Positions 11,463 to 20,000 of a stretch of DNA of 64,000 bases are shown one piece after another. The translations under genes were made by a program, and so were the position numbers. The DNA is from Hemileia vastatrix (lineage: Eukaryota > Basidiomycota > Pucciniomycetes > Pucciniales > Zaghouaniaceae), in the NCBI GenBank assembly GCA_030280995.1, contig JASXTE010000017.1, positions 4,608,501 to 4,672,500 of the forward strand, written 5' to 3'. How positions within the stretch are numbered: the first letter of the stretch is position 1; each line of letters opens with the position of its first letter. Below the pieces are notes generated by a model. It saw only the letters and a program-made list of their open reading frames with translations. It had not been told where the DNA came from and did not search any database.

Positions 11463-12448
11463 CTGAAATGAAGAAAAGAGACAATAAGATTAATTAGTCT
11501 TTATTTTTAATTTTTGTTTAACAGAAATAAAATAAAAATAATTAAAAAAAAACTTTTTTTTTTAGGATAAAAATCAACTAATTAAAGTTAATTTATTAAT
11601 TCAAAAAATAATTTAAAACCAGGATGATAATATAATCAACTGTAGAAATAAATTCAAAAGTTTTATTAATAATTTTAATTAATTATTTTCAGGATTTAAA
11701 TCAACTAATTTATTACCAGGACTTATTGTCAACTGAAGTAATTAAATATGAATCTTTATTAATTTAAAATTTTTTTATTAAACTGATCACTTAACTACCA
11801 GGACTTAATGTCAACTGAAGTAATTAAATATGAATTTTTATTTTAAAATTTTATTAAACTGATCACTTAACTACCAGGACTTAATGTCAACTGAAGTAAT
11901 TAAATATGAGTTTTATTAATTAAAAAAAACTTATTGAACTACCAGAACCCAAGGTCAACTGAAGTAATTAAATATGAATTATTTATTAATTTAAAAAAAT
12001 ATGATTGTCAGGACAATTTGTCAACTGGAACAATTAAAATTTAAATTAATCAGGACAAATGTCAACTGAAAAATTATAATAATTAATATTAAAATATAAT
12101 TATTTTATTACTTCTGGGACTAAGAACACTTATTGCTCTATTATGGTCAACTAGGAAAAATAAAAAAAAATATAATAATAAAAATAAATTCCAAATTACC
12201 AGACACCTCCCCCTGTAAAATGAGCAAATTAATGCCACTTACAGAGTGCTGAGTAAAAGGAAATGCGTGGCAAATGAAGAGTGAAGAGTAACCCACAAAT
12301 AGTAATATCAATAATTACCACAATATATACGATGTTTAGTCAATATATGAAGCTAATTTTTGGATTGCGGTTCGATTCCCGTTTGCAGAAAAAATTTTTG
12401 TCATGTGACGTATGACGTTTGTCGTTTTTGTTGCTTTCTCGTCCTTAC
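11463..12448 (-). other. Probable leader intron of element B
   Basis: On the minus strand CCT|GTAAGG (donor G at 12448) precedes an acceptor with an excellent pyrimidine tract, TCTTTTCTTCATTTCAG, ending at 11463. A branch-like GACTAAT lies upstream. The acceptor is about 13 nt before the gag ATG. Element C has the same pair. Splicing is inferred from motifs only. Confidence 0.45.
11560..12180 (-). repeat. Tandem CAACTG-containing repeats in the leader of element B
   Basis: About nine degenerate units of 40-60 bp are each centred on CAGGACTTAATGTCAACTG followed by AAGTAATTAAATATGA (plus-strand reading). The C element has the same array at 32500-33180. It lies between the primer-binding site and gag, within the probable intron. 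The function is unknown. Confidence 0.8.
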
Positions 12449-12514
12449 AGGTACTCGAATGCCAATGGTCCCTTTGATTTACGCTTTCAAATCACGATGC
12501 GCCTTCAATAATTT

Positions 12515-12527
12515 GGAAAGGCCCCCA
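12515..12527 (-). promoter_or_regulatory. Primer-binding site of element B
   Basis: Two bases (AT) after the 5' LTR the minus strand reads TGGGGGCCTTTCC, beginning with the TGG expected to pair with tRNA CCA. Element D has the identical 13 bases in the same place. Confidence 0.65.
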
Positions 12528-12529
12528 AT

Positions 12530-13320
12530 TGTCAAGGGGTCCTTTTGGGTCTTGAAGTTTATTCGAGGTTTTTATGGGGTATTTTAGGGTTTTAATGGTC
12601 TCTCAACAAAAGGTACATATTTCTAAAATAAATTTGATTAATTTACTCAAATATAAGAGGTAGTTTTAAAATATTAATATAGATTATAGATTAGAATTAC
12701 GTTGTTGTAAATACTAAAGTTATAAAATATAGAAATAAGTGTTGTATTGTAATTGCAATAATAAAGTAAGTGATAAAGGAATGTCCTGAAAAGCACAAAG
12801 TAAGAGGCCTTTTATAGGCAAAACATGAGGGAATAAAATATACATAATTTACACCATATACTGTAAGAATGTGAGAAAAAGAATGACTAAAAGGAGTACA
12901 TATATGACATAAGAAATAAATAAACTGGTACTTCAACAAGGGCATCAAATTTATTAGCAATAAAGTTTGAGTTCCTTGGACTGTCACAATTAATTACACA
13001 ATAATTAATTAATTATATTACTTTCACGGGATTCCAGATCTCTCACTGAGGTAATATAATTGTTTTAAAGTTTTTTTATTATAATTTTATTATTAAATTC
13101 TATTCCCATTGACTTATACCATTGAGCACGGTGTTAGGGAGTAAAATTATAAGGGAAATTTTATTTACACTAATTGATTATATTACTTATTGTACTTGAC
13201 TAGTTAATTGTAAGTAATACTTAAGTAGATAATTAATTATTAGTAAGAAGAAGGGGCATGGCTTCAACTCAGTAAAAACATTAATTACTTTACCGGTTAA
13301 GTCTAGTAGCCTGGCTGACA
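12530..13320 (-). repeat. 5' LTR of element B
   Basis: This is the 791-bp partner of the LTR at 3460-5396. The TATA-like GCCTATAAAAGGCC is present on the minus strand near 12806-12820. The right target duplication TGAAA follows at 13321-13325. Confidence 0.92.
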
Positions 13321-13511
13321 TGAAATATGAGCTCTCTTTATGTAGGTATGATAGGGAACAAGACTTGGAGGAGAAGAAATTTGAGCTGAATCTTTGTATT
13401 GAAAAAATAAAGAAAGAGGAGAAAGCACTCAAGTACAATTTTCTATTGGATCAGATGAAATTCAAGTATCAACTTGAAGATAATTCCAAAAATAAAGCTT
13501 TCATGATATAA
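13321..13511 (+). pseudogene. Relic gene unit I: 3' end of NAM/Myb-like gene
   Basis: This is the charged, coiled-coil C-terminus of a repeated rust-type gene, reading DREQDLEEKKFELN, EKALKYNFLLDQMKFKYQLED and ending at TAA near 13511. The same tail occurs at about 46360-46482 (EKALKYNFILNQMELKYPLED), and a related one at about 39090-39290. The 5' part was separated by element B. The DNA-binding-like core of the family is not visible in this copy. Confidence 0.6.
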
Positions 13512-14660
13512 TGTGTTAAAGCTATTAAATCTCTTGATGAAATAGAACACTTAATGAAAACTTTTGATTTAGTACCAATTTTTTTTTTCTTTCCAATTTC
13601 ATTTGTTTATAATTTTTTTTCATGAAAGTATTTTAGAACTTCCAATTATTCATAACTCTACCCATCATCAGTTGAATAACATATCAAGAAATGGAACAAA
13701 TTTATTTTAAATGGTCCCAATTGAAAATTATGATGCATTTTAAAAAAAATTTTCAACTATACATTCAATTCCATAAATATTCTTTTCTAAATACAGATAA
13801 GTCAACAAAACTCCATATCTGTTTTAAAAATTTGACAATACCACCCCATATATTTTATTCAAGAAAGGGGTGGGTATCACCAAAATTTTTCTAAGTCATC
13901 AATTTCACTTGTCAGATTTGAAAATTTAGCAATACCCTCCTCTTCATTTTATTGAATTAAGGGGTGAAAATCACCAAAATATAATATAATTCCATAAATT
14001 AATAAATAAATATACAAGATATGTCAAATTTACTAGCTTTAAAGTAATGACAATTCCTCAAGCCAAAATTCAGATCAAGTCTAGAAACTAAGTTTGGGAC
14101 TTCCCACAGGTATAAGCTAGAGAAAACCTATGAAACTAACTAATGTATTCATAATTACGGCTTATACAACACAAGATTGTTGTATCATTGCTTTAATTTA
14201 GTAAATTGAAATATTAGATTTATTTATCAAAAATTTATGAAAGAATAAAAATATTCAATGAATTTCCAAATCCCCAAACTTTTTTAATATGCCTAAGTTT
14301 TTGTAAATTTATTAATTTTACCTTCTTTTTATATCTTGTTGATTCATTGGACTAACTTTTGACTGATCTGATAAGAGCAGAATAAATGACTGAAGGGCTA
14401 GACATATGAAAATGGTAAGAAAAAGAAATAAACACACCTTGATGAAAGGGCAAAATAAAAGGTAAAGAGAAAGGTTGTCTGAGGAATCTGGAAGAATAAA
14501 TGAGTGATGTTAATTTTTATTATACGCATTATGAAATAAATAAAAGTGAAATTGGGAAAAAAATGCTCAACTTTAAGGGTCAATAATGCAGCAACCACCT
14601 AACCAAATTTTAATTGGTTTGCTGGAAATCAAAGAAAGGCTTCAGAAGTATCTTCAGCTA
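13512..14660. repeat. Relic gene unit I, non-coding body
   Basis: Diverged sequence is shared with 39400-40080 and 46660-47260. It includes a repeated block around AATTTTATTGAA...GGGGTG...CACCAAA, then ATGACAATTCCTCA and AAGTCTAGAAACTA. This shows that three copies (I, II, III) of one larger unit exist in the window. Confidence 0.65.
14300..14395 (-). pseudogene. Relic gene unit I: end of Tet-like 2OG-Fe(II) oxygenase
   Basis: On the minus strand a short stretch reads SHLFCSYQISQKLVQ, a stop, then INKI. This matches the C-terminal FGCSFQISQKLIQQINK of the copy at 39948-40265. The rest of the gene is lost here. Confidence 0.45.
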
Positions 14661-15797
14661 AAAGGACATTAGATTTGAATGAACCTAACCGTAATACACA
14701 ACACAATATTTGGGGGGACTTTCTAGCAAGTCCTCAACTTGAACTTAGATGGAACACAGATATAACTCAGACTGAACTTATAATGAACTGATACAGAAAT
14801 TTACTTTGAACTTATCTTGAGCTCTTAACCAATAATGGATGAGTCTGTACTGAAATAATAGTGAAATTTTAATAAATAATATATAGAAGTAATGACAAGG
14901 GCAGATTAAGAATCTGATCCATTCACAGAATTTTTTTTCATAAAACAAAATTTAATTTTCATTTTGAATTCCACTTGATCATTAAAAATACTGGAAATTA
15001 TACTATTTATTCAAAAGGCATCACTTTTAACCTCTCTAATGATTTTATTAGTTTTTTTTTGAAAAAATATATAATAAGATCAGTGGTTATTTTTATTGAT
15101 AACTCCATTTAACTAAGAATTTGAAGCTTTCATTTTTTCATTTTAACCATATTACCTTGTTTTTTGTATTTTTATTATTTCTGATTATGCAATATAAATA
15201 TTTTAAGTTCAACAGATTTATTTTACAAAAGTATTGAACCATCAAAATTCTCAAGTTTTTTATTCTATAATGCTGTGAAAAGACTCACAATTATAAAAAT
15301 AAACAATAGAAATATGTTTTCCTAATTTCTGTTTCAATGAGGTCTTCTCATAGCTTCTTTACACTATGCACTAAAAATTAATAAACTGTTTTATTATAAG
15401 TTTAGAAATAAGTATAATTCTTATACCAGTGGAGTTTAATCAATATTTTTACATTTTTATATGCAAGAAGATGATTAAAATAAAAGAAAATATATATTGG
15501 CTCTTTTTTTTGTTCTATTTAATATTCAAATACTAAGAATTTTTGCAATATACATTTATTCAATGTAATACATATATGATATTCTCAAACTTTTCATGAT
15601 TTATTTCATCAAAATTGCATGTAAATATGGTTATTTGGTAGATTAATCTCATGAGTTGAAATAATAAATCACTACAAAGTAAATTTTACATATGAAAAAC
15701 TTAAATTCAAGCTAGATGTAAAAACTTAAAGATAATAAAAAAAAGTAGTATAAATTTATTTAAACTTTAATTTTAGTGCTTGATTTTGCTTCAATGT
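14661..15797. other. AT-rich intergenic DNA with no gene seen
   Basis: A fragment near 14690-14760 (GGGGGGACTTTCTAGCAAGTCC and flank) is shared with the MITE-like repeat at 36432. The rest shows no coding or structured signal. The target duplication AATGT of element A is at 15793-15797. Confidence 0.6.
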
Positions 15798-16974
15798 TGT
15801 CAGTACAGTCTAGTATATAAGTATGATATAATAGTGTTATTTTATGGTCCTACTACTTATTAATAAATGATTTAGTGATTAAACCTCAGGGGAAGACTAA
15901 TAGAATAGTTATACTCAAATTAAACTCACAATACTTGGATTTAAATGCGTGCTAGTGGTGGAAAATAGAAGAATAAAATATAGTTATAGCTTTTATAAAG
16001 ATAATATCAATTTATAAGGGCTTTATAATATATTTCTGAATGTTAATAATTGTAGTGTAATGTTTGTTTGAAGTGTAGTAATTGAATGATGATAATAAAC
16101 CGTCAAAATCCCTCCTTACTTATACCCAAATCCACTGGAGTGCACAGACCTTCAATCCAGATGATGTCACTGCTATCCCCGGCAATTACAGCACTGTGAG
16201 GGCCCATCACCTCCCCATGGCGTCCACTTCAAGCAGTTTCAACACCCAGACCTCCAGTAAGGACCCTCCATCACTATTAATAATAACACAGAGTCATACC
16301 ATAAATAGAAAACCCAGATAAAAGCGGATACCATAAAGAAACAGGTAAAATAAATGATCAAAAAGAGATTTAATGAAACTAAAAGCATATAATGGAAACA
16401 AATAAAATGTCCAAGCCCCCAATAACATCCCCAAGCATCCACATTAACCCAAAAACATATTTCCAACCCATAAATCCGTGAATAACCATCCAAGGAAGTA
16501 ATTTTAGTTGTCCAAACTGGGTGTATGCGCCTGATATAGGTGTCTATGCTTCTGTAGGCGTTGTGAATCCACTGATTTCGTCCATATGACCTAAAATAAG
16601 CAGAAAAACAAAGGTTATAGGATATTAAGGGGCTAAAACCCACTTATATACCTAAATATACATAATATACTGCATATTTCACTGAATATGAGATTTATGT
16701 ATACATATAAGCTTATGTATGTCAATAATTACTTCATATCACTTAAGATAAGTATATTATGACTCCATTAACACCTTAATGAGTATTATTAGGCCATGGA
16801 TAAGCTATTTAAACTATTATAAATTATATAATAGAATATTAATTATATATATATATAATAAAATAATATATATTATTATTTTAACCTTATTTTTAAGATA
16901 TAAGCTTAATCTAATTAAGGTTATCTTATTTTAAGCATAAGAAATACTCAGTCCTAAGGATATTTAGGCTGACA
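15798..16974 (-). repeat. 3' LTR of element A
   Basis: This 1177-bp LTR reads TGTCAG...GGCTGACA on the plus strand. A TATA-like TATATAAGTGGG lies on the minus strand (near 16642-16652). Small open frames within it recur in all family-A LTRs and are not called as genes. Confidence 0.93.
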
Positions 16975-17088
16975 CTCCCTCACCGCAAAAAAACCATAAA
17001 AAAATGTTAAGACATTTTAATTAATCTTAAGGAATGAAATAATAAAATAAAAAATAATTTTTATAATACATATACTGAATGAACAGTA
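16975..17088 (-). other. 3' untranslated region and polypurine tract of element A
   Basis: On the minus strand the stop at 17089 is followed by an AT-rich stretch, a T-run and GCGGTGAGGGAG abutting the LTR at 16974. The layout matches that of E0. Confidence 0.7.
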
Positions 17089-20000
17089 TTATTTAGATTT
17101 AAATTTTTTCAAGAGATTTTTAAGATCAGAGATTTCATTTTCTGGAATCCACTGGTCATATTCACTTGATTTATTTTTAAATCTTAGTAGATACTCAACT
17201 CCCTTTTCTTTTGTAAGGTGTCTCTTTTTAAGTATCTTTTCAATTTCTGTTTTTTCCACTATTTCTTCAGGTTGCTGTTTATGCCTTCCTGATCTTCTTG
17301 GAAAGAGAGCAGTATCATTAGAATGGTATGGTTTTATAAGAGAAATAGGAAATACTGGATGTTTTCTATCATAGGGTGCATATAGAATAACCTCAACAGC
17401 ATTATTACCAACCATCTTTTTAACTACAAATGGTCCAATGAATGGATCCTTCAATTTAACATTACCATTTAAATTGAAATGTAGCGTTGAAATAAGGACT
17501 TCATCACCCTCTTTGAACATTTGTTCTTTATGGGCTTTATCCCATCTTTTCTTTTCATACTCAAAAGCCTTATTTATACATTCTTGAGCATGTTTTCTGC
17601 ATAGTTCCTGCATCTGAAGAAAAGATTTAGTACCTGGATGAATATCCAATCTAGGTAACTTATTAAGAGTTTTAGCAGGGGTATTAGGTACATAACCCAA
17701 CCATAACTCAAATGGCTTTTTTCCAGTGACAGAATGTACTGTACTATTGTATGCAAATTCTAAACCTGGGATAAGGGTTACCCAATCATGCGTGAATTTG
17801 TCATTGTCTTTAAAATTAAGACCAAAAGCACAGTATCTTCTTATCATATCTTCTAAGGTTTGTATCATTCTTTCTGCTAGCCCATCAGTTTGTGGATGGT
17901 GTGCTGTAGAAAGTTTTAATTGACACCCTGAAATATCCATAAGTGACGTCCAGAACTCAGAAGTAAATTTAGGATCTCTGTCAGAAACTATTGCTTTGGG
18001 GAAACCTGCTATATTTAACATTTGTGTCCACCATAAAAAAGCTAAGTAATTTGCAGAAACCTCTTTGTGGGTAGGAATAAATTTACACATCTTTGTAAAT
18101 CTATCTACAATTACCCAGCAGGAGTTATAACTCTTATGCCCTGCTATTGGCAAACCTGTTACAAAGTCCATGTTAATGATTTCCCATGGAGCTTTTGGCT
18201 GCTCAATTTGTTGTAATAAACCAGCTCTTTTTCCTGTTAATCTTTTAGATTTTTGACAAGAATCACATGTTTCAACATATTTCTGAACATCCTCAGACAT
18301 GTTAATCCACCAAGCTGTGTTTCTTACTCTGGTTAATGTTTTATGGTAGTCAAAATGACATGCTAATATATCATCATCACATATACTTAACATTAACTCC
18401 TTCATTGAAGGGGGAATTACAATTAAATTACTTAATTTTTTCTTGTAATATATAAAACCATCTTCAATGGAAAATTTTCCTTTCTCTAATGCCTCTTTAT
18501 ACTTATCTGGTAATGTTTTTATTAAAACATTCATTGAAGCATTAGATGGATCATTTAATATTGTAGTTAATTTACTTAAGTCAGGATCTGAATTATAATT
18601 ATCAAGAATTGATTGCATAAATTCATCCTCAAGATCTACAATATAAATGCCATAAATGTTAATAATCTCTGATTCAGGAACATAAGCAGGATTATCATCA
18701 TTATTAGGCAGAGGTACTCTAGATAACAGATCTACATTAGAGTGCAAGGTTCCTGCTCTATGTGTAATAGTCATCCGTCCTCTGTATTCTTGTACAGCTA
18801 ATTGCCATCTAAACATGTGTCTATTAGGAGTTTTCATGTTTAAGAGTGACTTAACTGCACTACAGTCAGTTATTAACTCAAATTTTTGGTCTTCAACGTA
18901 ATAATGTAGCTTTTCAAGAGCCCATACTACTGCCAAACATTCAAGTTGAGTAGCACCATATTTCAATTCACCACTTCTCAGAGTACGTGAAATATAGCAG
19001 ATTACTACTTCTGACATTTTACCTTCAATAAGTTGTTTTTGATGCAAAGCAGCACCCAGTCCAATAAAACTTGCATCTGTATATAATACAAAAGGTAATT
19101 GGAAATCTGGTAATCCCAAGATAGGAGCTGTCATTAAACATTCTTTCAACTTATTAAAAGCTTGTTGTCTTTCATTATTCCAAATGAAAGCTTCTGATTT
19201 CTTTATCAGTGTGGTCAGTGGTGCAGCAATTGATTGGTAGTTTTTTATATATTGTCTATAATAACCACACATTCCAAGAAAAGATTGTACATCCTTCACA
19301 TTTTGAGGAATGCCAATATTCTTTATTGCAGCCACTTTATTTTGGTCTACACATATTTGTAAGCCAGATACAATATGACCAAGCACTTTTAAAGATTCAA
19401 ACCCAAATTTACATTTTTTCAATGCAAGGGTCATTTTTATTTCATCCATTTTTTGAAATACTTTACTTAAATGGATTAAGTGTTCATCAAAAGTTTTAGA
19501 GAACACTATGATGTCATCAATGTATACCATTAACCATCCCTCAATCATTTCATTATGGAATGTTATATCCATTAACTTTTGAAATACTGATGGAGCATTT
19601 TTTGGTCCAAATAGCATTCTGACATACTTATAAATTCCCATGTGTGTTGTTATCAACAAAAAGTTCTGTGAATTCTTTTCAACAGGAATTTGATGGTACC
19701 CTTTATTTCCATCTAGGCAACTTATATATTTAGCACCTTTGAGGGTAGCATGTATAGAGGCAATCCTTGGCAAGGGATAAATATCATCTACTGTAAATGT
19801 ATTTAATGCTCTATAATCACCGCACAGTCTTGCTTTATCTTGTTCATAAGAAATCAGCACTGGTGATATTACACAATATTTTGGTGTAGTTTCAACCTTC
19901 TCAAGAATGTTCATCTTTAATAACATCTTAATATTATCCTCTATGTCTTTCCTCTTCATTGGTGAAGCAGGGTATGGTTTCTTTTTAAGACTAGCAGGAA

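Larger units (their letters stand above)
3460..13320 (-). mobile_element. Ty3/gypsy element B (chromovirus), full-length but decayed
   Basis: Both LTRs are 791 bp once the nested solo LTR is removed from the left one. The perfect duplication TGAAA flanks the element at 3455-3459 and 13321-13325. By eye the LTRs differ at roughly 25-30 sites, so this is an older insertion than A or C. Internal order on the minus strand is primer-binding site, leader of about 1.1 kb with tandem repeats, gag-protease-RT-RNase H-integrase-chromodomain with many breaks, and polypurine tract. It landed inside relic gene unit I. Confidence 0.93.

Noticed and set aside
12340..12395. Candidate tRNA gene around the GGTTCGATTCC B box (also near 33360-33400)
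   Set aside because: The bases flanking the T-loop pair at only two of five stem positions. No A box lies at a normal distance and no cloverleaf can be drawn.
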